Below are positions 10,711 through 22,068 of a stretch of DNA of 64,000 nt, piece by piece. How positions within the stretch are numbered: the stretch's first letter is position 1; every line of letters begins with the position of its first letter. Under the pieces are notes generated by a model. It saw nothing but the letters and a program-made list of their open reading frames with translations, made no database searches and was not told the origin of the DNA. A program made the position numbers and the translations under genes. This DNA is from Liolophura sinensis (taxonomy: Eukaryota; Mollusca; Polyplacophora; Chitonida; Chitonidae): positions 20,029,606 to 20,093,605 of the forward strand of contig NC_088305.1 in assembly GCF_032854445.1 (NCBI RefSeq), in the 5' to 3' direction.

Positions 10711-12008
10711 ATGTGATGTATATATATCAAAAAATTTACTGTGAACAGCTTATCATCTAGCAACTTTCTACATGATGAAACTAAGAAAAAAGACGAGACA
10801 AGGAAATAAATAAAAGCAGGAAATTCAGTTTTGTAAAGAAAACTTTTATTTATGTATTTTTAAGCTATACATACAAACATATGTGAGGACGCAAATGGTA
10901 ATAATATTTCTACTCTAACCTAATGCATTAAGCTAAGAAAATAAGTTTTATAAACAACTCCTTTTTTTTAATCCACAAAAAAAAATCATGAAAAAATGTC
11001 ACCAAACAAGTGTCACGTTCATAAAACTTTTGAAGTCAATGTTTCGTAACTTAGCATAGCATAAAGTGGCCACTGAATACTCAGAAAGCGTGTAATTAAG
11101 GCCCGTTATGTATACCCTTTACAGTCCTATGACACAGTAACGAGGCACAGAATCTGTGACCTACAAAAATTCGTCACCTGAGGAAAGTCTCCATGTATGA
11201 ATATATGGATACAATTATTCACAAACCAGTTTTGAACATCAAAAAACTTTTAAGATACAATACATACATAAATGTATACTTAGGTTTGATTACACACAAT
11301 GGAATAATATTTGAATACTGGAAATGACCTAACATTTTGTCCAGAAAGCGGTGCTTTTTTACAGGCACACACAAAACATTACACCAGTATTTTTGGAGCT
11401 GAAATATGTTTCCAGTTGTACAACATCCTACAGGTAGCTTCCAAGCAAAACACCTTTATCACATCAACAGAACCCTCAAAATTAAAACCCTCAAATTTCA
11501 GGCCATTTACCATATTTGTACAGCTGCCTGTTCTTCAGCTTGAATATTTATATATACTGGTATTTGTTTGTTGCTCATTGCCCTGGCCAAGAGTTTTCCA
11601 CTTCTACCATGGCAGCCAGTTTTAATGAGGACACAGGAGTGCATGAAGTAATTAAACAACCATCATTTGGCGAGTTATTGATGATCTTTCCGACATACTT
11701 ACTTAATTTATCTAACTGGAATAAAACAAAACCCCTTGAGGTTTTCATCCCACCAGATATTACTTCATATATTTCATTATTGCCTTGCAAACTTATGTTT
11801 CATGCGTGACACCTTTATTTATTGTATTATTTTATTCGTTAATATAAAGTGGATTAATCAAATCAGACAAAATCGAATCATGTGATATATGCCATATCGG
11901 TGGGAGGCAAAGGGGAAACAAGCATTCTTCATGTATGGAGCACACAGGAGAGCCTCGTCAACTGCTTCCTGACTGACATGAGCAGTATTTCATCCTGACA
12001 GAAAAGTT
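10711..12008. other. Non-coding stretch with one SINE remnant
   Basis: AT-rich sequence. At 11575-11640 the words CAAGAGTTTTCCACTTCTAC and ATGGCAGCCAGTTTTA are a worn piece of the SINE core on the minus strand. No coding pattern stands out. Confidence 0.45.
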
Positions 12009-12275
12009 ATTTATTTATTTATTTGATTGGTGTTTTATGCTGTACTCAACAATATTTCACTTATACGACGGCGACCAGCATTATGGTGGGAGGAAGCCGG
12101 ACAGAGTTTGGAGGAAACCCACGACCATCCGCAGGTTGCTGAAAACTTTCTTACCTACGGTCAGAGAGGAAGCCAGCATGTTCTGGACTTGAACTCACAG
12201 AAACCGCATTGATGAGAGGCTCCTGGTTCATTACGCTGCGCTGGGGCACTAACCAAATGAGCCACGGAGGGCTGA
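12009..12275 (-). mobile_element. SINE family A, near full length
   Basis: On the minus strand it runs from a tRNA-like head (at the 12275 end) through GTTCAAGTCC and the core to a TTATTTATTTATTT tail (as written on the plus strand) at 12009. Its organisation matches 20568-20826 and 49299-49531. Confidence 0.85.
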
Positions 12276-12324
12276 AGGAACGGTTAAGATGAATCTAAAG
12301 GGTATTCAGGGGACAAATTTTAAT

Positions 12325-12535
12325 TGATTTATTTATTTATTTGATTGGTAATCAAGAATATTTCACGTATACCAGGGCGGCCAGCATTATGGTGGGAGGA
12401 AACCAGGCAGAGCCTGGGGGGGGGGGGGACAACACTCATCCGCAGGTTGCTGGAGGACCTTCCCACGTACGACCGGAGTTTCCTGGGTCACTGTGCCACA
12501 CTGGCGTGCTAACCACCACAGCCCCCCCAAATTAT
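12325..12535 (-). mobile_element. SINE family A, second adjacent copy
   Basis: A TTATTTATTTATTTGATTGG tail, then the core GAATATTTCACGTATACCAG with a short internal deletion, and a G tract at 12416-12427. It lies 50 bp from the previous copy and has the same orientation. Confidence 0.8.
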
Positions 12536-13295
12536 ATTCAGTCTGACCATGAGCTGTCCAATGAAACATGCCATCAATATATGATATTTGGGTACAAACT
12601 TATATTTTTTATTACATATATATATATAATGATGAAATTTGGCAACAAGTACAATTTCTTATACTGCTGGTCTTCATAGGCCCAGGGAAAACTAATTGCA
12701 TGCAGGACTAAAAATCAGCAGCGGAAATAGTGGTAGAGAAATAACAGCAATCTATTTGATATGTAAATATATAAATGTATATGTTTTTGTTAGAAAACAT
12801 CAAAACAACAACATTGTAGGTACAGGTTCAAAGACTTTTCTTGTCATACTCGTTATTTTTTTTCTTGTTAAATGCACCAATTTATCCCTGATCAAATATG
12901 CTGTGATCTTGGAATTTTTGGAATGTAAGGAGTTTATTACACCTTCTGCTCCTCATGTTTTCTTACTCTTCATATATTTCACATGGTACGTGGGTGAAAC
13001 CAGGTAAGGCTACATAAAAGGGTAAAAATGGCATAAAAATAGTTTCGCTAACGTGTGAGAGTATCAAGATTAAGCCAAGATGAATTTAAGTTAAATATTT
13101 ACATATCGTAAGTATAAGTATAAGGGACAGCTTTATAGGAGGTAACCACAGGCCTTTGGTAAGATACTGAGAAACTTTTCTGAGTGTAATACAGAGATTT
13201 TCAAACTACATAGGTGGAAGAAATGTCTTAGAAATGTGGTCTTCGAAATGTGACCGCTACACCAGCTTTAACCCTACATCTTTCATTTTCACCAT

Positions 13296-13455
13296 CAACC
13301 AATCAGTGATGGTCCTGTTTGCCTACACTCAAATCAACCAATCAGTGATGGTCCTGTTTGCCTATACTCAAATCAACCAATCAGTGATGGTCCTGTTTGT
13401 CTACACTCAAATCAACCAATCAATGATGGTCCTATTTGCCTACGCTCAAATCAAT
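13296..13455. repeat. Short minisatellite, unit 39 bp, about four copies
   Basis: Repeats of CAACCAATCAGTGATGGTCC, TGTTTGCCTACACTCAAAT. The unit length is a multiple of three, so the plus strand stays open, but the peptide is just the repeat. It contains CCAAT-like words; any regulatory role is speculative. Confidence 0.9.
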
Positions 13456-13545
13456 CTCTACACAAAAACTTAGTATGCTATAGAGTGTTCATATGAGTAT
13501 GTTATATGATAGAAAAGAAAAACCCAAAATACCCACATACAAGAA

Positions 13546-13805
13546 TTAAAGCAATTTTGGAAATATCGCTTTCCTCGAGCGAGGAAAGTCCTCATACTTG
13601 AGTCGGTACCACCTTCGTCTCTCCAGGGCACGCACCACATGACTGATGGTGACGTAGCCAGTGCACACCCACCAGCTGCCATGCTGGGGGCCCAGGGTGA
13701 CACCTATAGCCACATGGGAGAGCACTGTCATCAGGTACCCCGGGCAGGCCACAGTGTCATACCATCCTCCCTTAGGCAGCTTGTGGTCCACAGTTACTAT
13801 GTGAC
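13546..13805 (-). CDS. SRD5A3: SRD5A3 coding exon 5
   Basis: Acceptor CTATCCTCAG and stop TAA at 13548-13546. It encodes 85 residues with GGWYDTVACPGYL and the C-terminal DFPRSRKAIFPKLL. This is the conserved catalytic C-terminal part of the family. Confidence 0.95.
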
Positions 13806-16800
13806 CTGAGGATAGATTCACATAACACTCAGTATTTAAAAGAATAAAGAAAAAAAAAATACCTGATTTGGAGTCGAAGCCTGCAATTCTCAAACTCTTC
13901 AGGTAAAAATGAACTGGATGGACACACATGACTCAGTCAACTTGATCTACGTGTATTACACAAACGATCAACTAAACACTGGTGCTAAACACACTGGATC
14001 AACTAAACACAAACGATCAACTAAACGCAGTAGGATTGTTGCTGAGAAAATCTGGGTGGTACTTAAACATGTTTTTTTTTTTTTCAGGTCAGAATTTGAT
14101 GGTATGTTGTGTCCAACAAATCTCAACAAATCTTCTATAATTTCATAGAATTTTTCACCCACTAATCACCCTTCTGTATTAAATTATGTGATTAACATTA
14201 AATCACATGGAACTTCACAGGAGGTTTCACCAGCTAATCATGCACCTTCTGTAATACATTTCACACAAAGTGGGGACAATAGAGGAGTTTCGAGTTGGAA
14301 TTCTTTTGTCGTTAAAGGTAAAAACAATCTAACTGTATCATATGATTTGTTAAAAATATTACGTAACCTTTGTTGACATTTATTTACCTATCACCTGTCT
14401 CACCCTGTTGTAGAGGCACGGAACTTCTCAATTTCACAAACATTCTGCTCCCCATATTTTCTCCATCGTTCGTCAACTCTAAATTACTTTTTGTGAACCT
14501 TTTTAAGTGCCCTTATTATAGTAAATGTGATACACAATAGCTGCCTAACATTTCTGACAGGTCACATGATACAGTCAGAATTTTTCTACCTTTATTGATA
14601 AAAGAGTTCCAACTCACAAACTCCCCAATTAGCTGGTGAGGTATTCCATGAAATGACACCAGGTCATTTCATACTGTAAATGAATTAGGCATGACAAAAA
14701 ACTATTTACACCTGAAAACTGTGTGAAGTTGTCACCACTCTCAAACATGTCACCTAGCTTTCTCTCATTTGTTGCATGCTGAGATGGTGTGAAGCCATAA
14801 TCCTTCCTTTATTTGTATAGTTCAAAATCTAGTGGCGAGCACGCAAGAGTTATGTCCCCTTACCAGCTCTGTTGCGTCTGGTGTTGGAGAGGGCAGGCTG
14901 GCAGGCGTGGTCCTGATATGTCACCCAGGCAAACAAACCCACGCCAAGTAAGTGATACCATTTGAACGAAGACCAATGAAACCAAGGCTCTGCAACAAAA
15001 ACAAAAAAAAAAAAAAGAAGAAGAGACTAAAAAATTAAAGCCTATTACGCTGAGAAAGATTATACAGGGATAATCGGACAATAAATAATCCCAATGTTTA
15101 ATTTATTTATCCATTACTTGATTGTTGTCTAATGCTTTGCTCAAAGATTCTTCTCATGTATGATGACAGTCTGATTTATGGGTGGAGGAACCTGTAAAGG
15201 CAGGGATAAACCACCAACCTTTGGCAAGTTACTCATGAACTTTCATACCTAAGCTGGTGCAGCATTCCCAGTATGTTCACTGATGATGTCATTCCCATAT
15301 ATTTCCCATTTTTGATGGAAAATATGCACAAAACAGAGAGGGATTGTTAAGAAATACAAAACTTGACTCAAAATTAAAATTTTTTTTTCTCTGTTTTTTT
15401 TTTTTTTTTTTTGCTTGATCTTTTTTTTTATTTTCCTACAAACTATACTCTACAGCACTACACTATAGCACCTTTTCATGTATCCTTTAAAACACAGCCG
15501 GCTAATCATACCTGTGGTGCCATGTAAGGCAGGAGCCTGAGCAAAAAGGGTTAGGGAGACCCCAGCTGCATAGAGGTAGGGGGCTAGGAAGTCAAGAGGT
15601 CCCTGGGTGGAAGAACTGTACACGTGTACAAAGACACTCTGATCGAGCTTCTGTATGAGGTGGATGGTGAGGAGGCCACTGGCTAACACCACTGACAAAT
15701 GATCTGAAACACAACAAAAACACCACTCAAAATGGTGAGGAGGCCACTGGCTAACACCACAGACAAATGATCTGAAACACAACAAAAACACCACTCAAAA
15801 TGGTGAGGAGGCCACTGGCTAACACCACTGACAAATGATCTGAAACACAACAAAAACACCACTCAAAATGGTGAGGAGGCCACTGGCTAACACCACAGAC
15901 AAATGATCTGAAACACAACAAAAACACCACTCAAAATGGTGAGGAGGCCACTGGCTAACACCACTGACAAATGATCTGAAACACAACAAAAACACCACTC
16001 AAAATGGCGAGGAGGCCACTGGCTAACACCACAGACAAACGATCTGAAACACAACAAAAACACCACTCAAAATGGCGAGGAGGCCACTGGCTAACACCAC
16101 AGACTAATGATCTGAAACACAACAACACCACTCAAAATGGTGAGGAGGCAACTGGCTAACTATACAGACAAATGATATGAAACACAACAAAACTACCACA
16201 CACAAGGTGAGGAGACCACTGGCTAACACCACAGACAAATGATCTGAAACACAACAAAAACACCACTCAAAATGGTGAGGAGGCCACTGGCTAACACCAC
16301 TGACAAATGATCTGAAACACAACAAAAACACCACTCAAAATGGCGAGGAGGCCACTGGCTAACACCACAGACAAACGATCTGAAACACAACAAAAACACC
16401 ACTCAAAATGGCGAGGAGGCCACTGGCTAACACCACAGACTAATGATCTGAAACACAACAACACCACTCAAAATGGTGAGGAGGCAACTGGCTAACTATA
16501 CAGACAAATGATATGAAACACAACAAAACTACCACACACAAGGTGAGGAGACCACTGGCTAACACCACAGACAAATGATCTTAAACACAACAAAAACACC
16601 ACTCAAAATGGCGAAGAGGTCACTGGCTAACACCACAGACAAATGATCTGAAACACTCAAAATGGCGAGGAGGCCACTGGCTTACACCACAGACAAATGA
16701 TCTGACACACAACAAAAACACCACTCAAAATGGTGAGGAGGCCACTGGCTAACACCACAGACTAATGATCTGAAACACAACAGCAACACCACTCAAAATG

Positions 16801-19557
16801 GTGAGGAGGCCACTGGCTAACACCACAGACTAATGATCTGAAACACAACAACACCACTCAAAATGGTGAGGAGGCAACTGGCTAACTATACAGACAAATG
16901 ATATGAAACACAACAAAACTACCACACACAAGGTGAGGAGACCACTGGCTAACACCACAGACAAATGATCTTAAACACAACAAAAACACCACTCAAAATG
17001 GCGAGGAGGTCACTGGCTAACACCACAGACAAATGATCTGAAACACTCAAAATGGCGAGGAGGCCACTGGCTTACACCACAGACAAATGATCTGAAACAC
17101 AACAAAATTACCACACACAAGGTAAGGAGGCCACTAGCCAACACCACAGACAAACGATCTGAAACACAACAAAACCACCACTCAAAATGGCGAGGAGGCC
17201 ACTGGCTAACACCACAGACAAATGATCTGAAACACTCAAAATGGCGAGGAGGCCACTGGATTACACCACAGACAAATGATCTGAAACACAACAAAATTGG
17301 CAACTATATAATGGATGGATGGTTTATTTTTTGAACCACAACAGGATTTGAACTCTGCAGCCAAAGTCCAGCACCCTTTAACAACTGAGCCATCAAAGGA
17401 AAATTCCCTTTAGCTACTAGGCAATGCAAAGCTGCTCCCACTACAGTCGTCCCCACTCAAAACCTTTTTTTTTCCTGATGTTCACCAGAAGGGAGAAATT
17501 TTTAAGAACATTATTTCAGTTATCTTTTACTCATCTGTCAAAAAATGTTGAGTTGAAAAAACTTCCTGTGACATCACAGTTTCTATTCTCTAAAAACTAC
17601 TGTGTACTAGCGATACACCGTTCTGTGGCAAAAATGCACGTCCACATTATTTTGTGTACCAGCAGTACACAAATTGTGTAATTCATGTGCCACATCCACA
17701 GTGACATGTGTATATATTTGTGTACAGCTGATGCACATGTCACGGTGGATGTACACCTTTGTAAACAATCGTTTTTAGAGAGTAAACTCCGATAATATGG
17801 TTCATAAAGGCCACAATTCAAATGTTTGAACACATATAACTCTCTTCACAAAAATTTTTAAAAATAAATCAAAGTATATTTATGCATAGTTTTAAGTAGT
17901 CTATTAGGTAATGCCTACTTGGATCTTTAGATGTCTTTTTTTGTATGTAAATAAACATTTATTTCAAGCATCAGTCTCAAAAACAAAACAAGGGGAACAA
18001 CTCAATCATGCCAATTCCAGTTTAAAGAAACTTCTACCGCTTAAGACTCAAAACATGTTAAGTACGTTTTTTATATACTGTAGAGAAAAAAATCACAGTT
18101 ATTTGTATTTATTTGCGAGCTACATTACCCATTCTTTTCCCCAAGATGTGAAAATGTTGAGATCTGAAGTTTGATTTTAATACGTAATAATTATTACCTT
18201 TGTGAAGGAGATCATGTTTTTATCTGCGTTTATTACCTATTACATTTTGATGATAATCTGGATCGGCACCCGCACCCAAAAATTTTTAAACGATCCTTCA
18301 TCAGACAGATCAGACATTAATGCGGATTATTATCTGCTTGTCTGGAGTGGACAAATTTCTATATTTCTTCATATAACAACTCAGTGTTCAATTCCACCAG
18401 TGCATAAACCATGAGTTTTCTATACGTGTGGATATTTACCTTCTGGTTGTGCGTCTGCCAGAGAGACACTGTCCACAGCAGCGGACACCCATCCATAGGC
18501 CGGCACCCCACTGACGTACGCCCTAAGTGCAGAGTATACCAGGACTAGGTTCACACCCAGGGCTAAGAACCAGCGTTTTACAGGCCTGGGGGAGAAAAAA
18601 TTTTGTTTATTTACATCCATTTGATTGGTGTTTTATGCTGTACAGAAGAATATTTCACTTATGCTACAAGTTTTCAACAGTCAATATTATGGTAGGAAGA
18701 CACTGGGCAGCTCCTGTGGGAAACCCAGTGACAACGACTGCATCCGCAGGTTGTGGGCAGACCTTCCCACATACTACCCCAGAAGCAGGAAGCATGAGTT
18801 TCACTTAATGGAGGGCCCCGCACGGACAAAATAAGACCATAATATTATAAACATGTCCTTGAAAACATATCAACCATTTTAAAGTGCTGCATTAGGCCCT
18901 GCAAAGAATTTTTAAGAATGGCCTAAATAAACCTTACTGTATGTTAAAACTGCTGTACATTTGGCACTTCATTTCCCTCTGCTCAATAATATATTTTTTT
19001 CTTTACGTGACGTATTTCAGAATTCAGGCTAAACTAAGGTGGTCAAGATGATGTGAGCTGGGGCAGGGTGGGGGTCATTGCAGAAAGAAGGATTCAGCAT
19101 TCTATAATCTAGGTCTGAAAAGCTCCCTGTTAGCTTAACTGTCCCTAAGAGCAAACTTGTCAATAACTGAGCTTCAATTTGTGTAGTTATTTACATGTTA
19201 ATACTTGGTTTATCGGCATTAAAATCCTGCTTTAAAATCCTCATATCCCAGATTAAATTGATTTTACTGTGACGGGCTGACATGGTTACACATTAGGTAG
19301 CTATAGCCCTACTACCTGGTGCATTTTGGGCCTACACATGTACAACTTCTGAGGTGTAAGTTACTAGCTATCTATGAGTAGATATACCGTTTAGCAAATC
19401 GCAGCAGGCCAGTTTGTCCGCTGAAATCCCGACCAGAAACTGTTCCCTTGTCCGCAACTCCGTCGTAGAGACCAGCTAGAAAGTAGGCACCTGACAATGA
19501 CGCCCAGAACACCTCTATGCCGGGCAGAGGGACGCCAAACGCTTCACGGGCCGCCAT
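13546..19557 (-). CDS. SRD5A3: Polyprenol reductase (SRD5A3-like), complete, five coding exons
   Basis: The enzyme family reduces polyprenol to dolichol in the ER membrane, supplying the lipid carrier for N-glycosylation (family knowledge). Coding exons on the minus strand are 19557-19388, 18585-18440, 15703-15512, 14989-14864 and 13805-13546. They total 894 nt and 297 residues, against 318 in the human protein. All phases agree. Seen in sequence: several hydrophobic membrane segments, KWYHLLGVGLFAW near residue 180, NTRRNRAG at about 205-212, HKLPKGGWYD at 219-228, and the C-terminal YEDFPRSRKAIFPKLL. These match the steroid 5-alpha-reductase C-terminal domain and the SRD5A3 subgroup in order and spacing. 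The N-terminal 100 residues are weakly conserved. Intron 2 contains a splice-site minisatellite, and intron 1 has a SINE next to the exon 2 acceptor. Confidence 0.92.
13806..14863. other. SRD5A3 intron 4
   Basis: A 1058-nt intron. A short ACTAAACAC/AACGATCAACTAAACAC repeat occurs at 13965-14025. I see no exon or full mobile element. Confidence 0.6.
14864..14989 (-). CDS. SRD5A3: SRD5A3 coding exon 4
   Basis: Acceptor TTTTTGTTGCAG and donor GTAAGG bracket 126 nt that encode EPWFHWSSFKWYHLLGVGLF and on to NTRRNRA. The segment aligns with the human WFHILGMMMFIWSSAHQ region. Its tail is the conserved NLRKNKAG-like motif. Confidence 0.93.
15095..15260 (-). mobile_element. SINE family A/B fragment in SRD5A3 intron 3
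   Basis: TTATTTATCCATTACTTGATTG then TGATGACAGTCTGATTTATG and a GGAGGAACC word keep the family order, with many changes. It reads on the minus strand. Confidence 0.6.
15512..15703 (-). CDS. SRD5A3: SRD5A3 coding exon 3
   Basis: Acceptor TTGTGTTTCAG at 15704 and donor GTATGATT bracket 192 nt. It encodes HLSVVLASGLLTIHLIQKLD and the segment up to LHGTT. The first 40 nt of this exon and the last 28 nt of the intron form the unit of the adjoining minisatellite. This copy is taken as the real exon because only it continues into coding sequence in phase. Confidence 0.9.
15662..17295 (-). repeat. 68-bp minisatellite built from the SRD5A3 exon 3 splice junction
   Basis: About two dozen units of 68 bp with a few shorter ones. 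On the minus strand a unit is 40 nt identical or nearly identical to the first 40 nt of exon 3, followed by 28 nt ending TTGTTGTGTTTCAG. This is the intron's pyrimidine-rich end and its AG. The first 42 nt of the real exon 3 form the unit at the low-coordinate end, and the rest of the array lies in intron 2. Most units keep the AG; three have CATATC and so lack it, and two have TTTAAG. Higher-order blocks of several units repeat (compare 16100-16560 with 16440-16900). Confidence 0.95.
17318..17400 (-). mobile_element. tRNA-like sequence, possible SINE head
   Basis: On the minus strand TGGCTCAGTTGTTAAAGG resembles an A box and GAGTTCAAATCC a B box, about 30 nt apart. The anticodon stem does not pair well, so a functional tRNA is unlikely. 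Confidence 0.35.
17401..18439. other. 5' part of SRD5A3 intron 2
   Basis: AT-rich sequence with no exon or identifiable repeat. Words around CACATGTGTACA recur near 17630-17760 (minisatellite-like but too irregular to call). Confidence 0.5.
18440..18585 (-). CDS. SRD5A3: SRD5A3 coding exon 2
   Basis: Acceptor TTTTTTCTCCCCCAG and donor GTAAAT bracket 146 nt. It encodes RPVKRWFLALGVNLVLVYSA and what follows, with one membrane segment. Phase fits both neighbours. A SINE tail lies about 20 nt upstream of the acceptor. Confidence 0.88.
18604..18800 (-). mobile_element. SINE family A copy beside the SRD5A3 exon 2 acceptor
   Basis: The TTTGTTTATTTACATCCATT tail end is followed by TTGATTGGTGTTTTATGCTG and the family core. 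It reads in the same sense as SRD5A3. Its tail starts about 18 nt from the acceptor AG of exon 2. Confidence 0.8.
18801..19387. other. 5' part of SRD5A3 intron 1
   Basis: Intron sequence without a recognised repeat or exon. Confidence 0.5.
19388..19557 (-). CDS. SRD5A3: SRD5A3 coding exon 1
   Basis: The exon starts at the ATG of MAAREAFGVPLPG and ends AAACG before the donor GTATATC. It encodes residues 1-56 and two bases. A hydrophobic stretch (EVFWASLSGAYFLAGLY) fits a first membrane segment. The start is the first ATG of this open frame. Confidence 0.85.
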
Positions 19558-20070
19558 TTGTCGTTGACGCTAGCTGGCCTGGTTGCCTTCTGACGGATTA
19601 AATCGACTGACAGTCACATTTTGAGCTGCAGAAAAAAAAAATAGGCAGAAGCTTGATAAGGGAAGATCGTTCCGCTTTGGCGAGCAAAGATTGCATTCCG
19701 ACCACAACTGGTGGCGGGGGGAGGGAGAGCACATTAATAGGTGCACCGCATGAATTCACATTTGTTTGACGAGGGACAATAACACATATGGGTACACGGT
19801 AAGGACCTGTTTTCAGGTCACCGGAAGTCAAACGAAAACTCAGCCGGGTGTTCACACTGGATAGGACGCAATTAAAGGTTGGGGCTACATAGGTCAACAC
19901 GTAGCTAGATTACCTCTACGTCAAGTGTACGGAAATACAAAACTTGCTGATAGCCAGTTTCATCTTTCTGCACGCTTCATCGAGCTAAGACAACTACACT
20001 TGCATGTTAATCTGCATGCTGTATACCAGTAAAAGAATCGCGTGTTTACCTGAATGTAGGTAGGCCTGTA
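19558..20070. promoter_or_regulatory. Upstream region of SRD5A3, probable promoter area
   Basis: This stretch directly precedes the SRD5A3 ATG and should contain its 5' UTR and start site. It has a purine-rich tract (19710-19730, GGTGGCGGGGGGAGGGAG on the plus strand). I see no TATA box that I would assign, so the start site is not placed. Confidence 0.35.
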
Positions 20071-20124
20071 CCTATTGGCGAATTATCTCAGCGACACCTG
20101 CTGGGAGGATACGGACATAATGCA

Positions 20125-20300
20125 TATTTATTTATTCATTTATTTATTTATTTTGTTTGAGTGGGTTTTTACGCCTTACTCAAGGTTTTTTTTTACTTAT
20201 ATGACGGCGGTCAGCATTATGGTTTTGAGGAACCAGACAGAGCCCACGACCATCCACAAGTTGCTGGCAATAAACCATATTTACATACCGACCAGGGTAA
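20125..20300 (-). mobile_element. SINE family A copy, head end lost
   Basis: TTATTTATTCATTTATTTATTT tail, then TTTACGCCTTACTCAAGG and ATGACGGCGGTCAGCATTAT. It stops after the word that corresponds to CCCACGACCATCC plus a few more bases. Confidence 0.75.
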
Positions 20301-20567
20301 TATGAGTATACCCTACTGAATTTGTATTTCTTCAGAAAATAAGTCATAAATCACGTACAGGTGATTGAAAACTATATCCTACGAACTCTATAGTAGGCTA
20401 TATGTAAGTGTGCTCATATACCCGGTAAGTCTGTCATCATGCCATGCGTGCTCTTAATTATATATGTATAGTAGAGTAGGATTACCCACAATTATTGATA
20501 TCGCTAGACGTTTTGCAGGGTGTGATTTCAACTGAGCAAATTATTCAGTCTGCTACACTTACAGCAC

Positions 20568-20826
20568 TGGGGGCCTCCGTAGCCGAGGGGGTTAGCGCGC
20601 CAGTGACCCAGAAGCCTCTCACCAATGCGGCGGTGTGAGTTCAAGTCCATCTGATGCTGGCTTCCTCTCCGATCGTGCGTGGGAAGGTCTGGTAACAACC
20701 TGCGGATGGTCGTGGGTTTCCCTCGGGTAGAGTTTTCTCCCACTGTGATGCTAACCGCCGTCGTGAAATATTCTTGCATGAGTAGGCCTACGACGTGAAA
20801 CGCCAATCAAATGAATAAATGAACAA
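20568..20826 (+). mobile_element. SINE family A, full-length copy
   Basis: On the plus strand the head GGGCCTCCGTAGCCGAGGGG has an A-box-like TAGCCGAGGGG, then GTGAGTTCAAGTCC as B box. The core and a CAATCAAATGAATAAATG tail follow. The head resembles a Leu/Ser-type tRNA with a long variable arm. This is the best reference for the family in the window. Confidence 0.88.
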
Positions 20827-21800
20827 TGACAGCGTTGAATGTATTAAGTATTCTACCAAAACCTTCCACCCCCAACCCTAATCCTTCTACCTGCCACGAA
20901 ATAGCACAACTTTGGCAATATTGCATGCAAGTATATGCTGTTGAAATAAAAAAAAAAATATTCAAGCTTTATTTCATTGTGTTCTACTGATTCGGATAAT
21001 AGCGCCTTAACGAAAAACTAAGTGGTGTGACATAATTAACAACATGAGGAATACCACACCAGTATATGAAAGAAAACCGTATACATTTGCCAAAGGCTAA
21101 AATTATGCACGACAGAGCTGAATTGTCAGTCCCGAATGAAAGATTCTGTCCACTGCATGATGCCTGCAGATCGAGACTTCCGGAACGCCTGTTCCTTGTG
21201 GAGAAAATAGCATGAGCTGGACATCAAAGAGATCTTAAGGGCGGTAAAGGTAATAGACCCTCGTCCACTAATGACACCCAGCCCCCCGCTGCTCCTCCCT
21301 GCATTCCCACTTCCTCTCCCGCCTAACGCCCCCTCCTTTGCGTTCAGTTCAGGGGTAACCGTGTAAAAATGTGTATTGTCAGTTTGGTCATTTCCTCCTT
21401 CACGTTGTGATCACTGAGAGATGGTCTATATAATCTGATTGGTTAGGATCACGGACCGCCGATGTGAGACAGCGTTGCCGTCTATAAATTATGGCTTAGT
21501 GAATCGTGGTGTAATTGCAACCTGTAAGGGTAGGTGAATATAATAACTTTTTTTATATGAAGAATATGCATAAAAACTCGCATACAGTTTGGTAACATAT
21601 TCTATTGCGAGTTAAACACACAGCAGCGATTCCACATGCAAGCACATTACGTGCTTCTTTGTGATTTTAGGCACAAATTGTCAAAGTAACAAACTCTTCA
21701 AGCACTTCGGGTGATTCAGTGTTATCATAGAATGTTGAAAGAATTCGACATGTTTTTTGAGTCCAGCCTATATATTTAATTATCTTTAATTATAATATTT
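20827..21800. other. Intergenic, nothing recognised
   Basis: Non-coding on both strands as far as I can read. A C-rich stretch lies at 21280-21335. No gene is supported. Confidence 0.45.
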
Positions 21801-21960
21801 GGTTGTTGCTTAACTCCACATTCAAGAATAAATGATGGCGGACAATTTTATGAATGGACGAAAGTAGAGTGCCCGGAGTATAAAGCATACATCCGGCCGA
21901 CCTTGATGCACATAAATTAGACTGTTAGGAGGTCGATTCAGTCAAAACTTCCTCACGTGT
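21795..21960 (-). mobile_element. Diverged SINE family B fragment
   Basis: GGTTGTTGCTTAACTCCACATTCAAGAATA, GATGGCGGACAATTTTATGA, GTGCCCGGAGTA follow the order of the family core and head-side part. It is older than the nearby A copies. Confidence 0.5.
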
Positions 21961-22068
21961 GGCATGTATACATGTAATATGTTGTATTACTGGGAAACAA
22001 ACTTCGTGTAAGACCACACAAAATAGCGCCGTCGACTGCTTATTACTACCCCTTCTTCCGAGAAGGAG

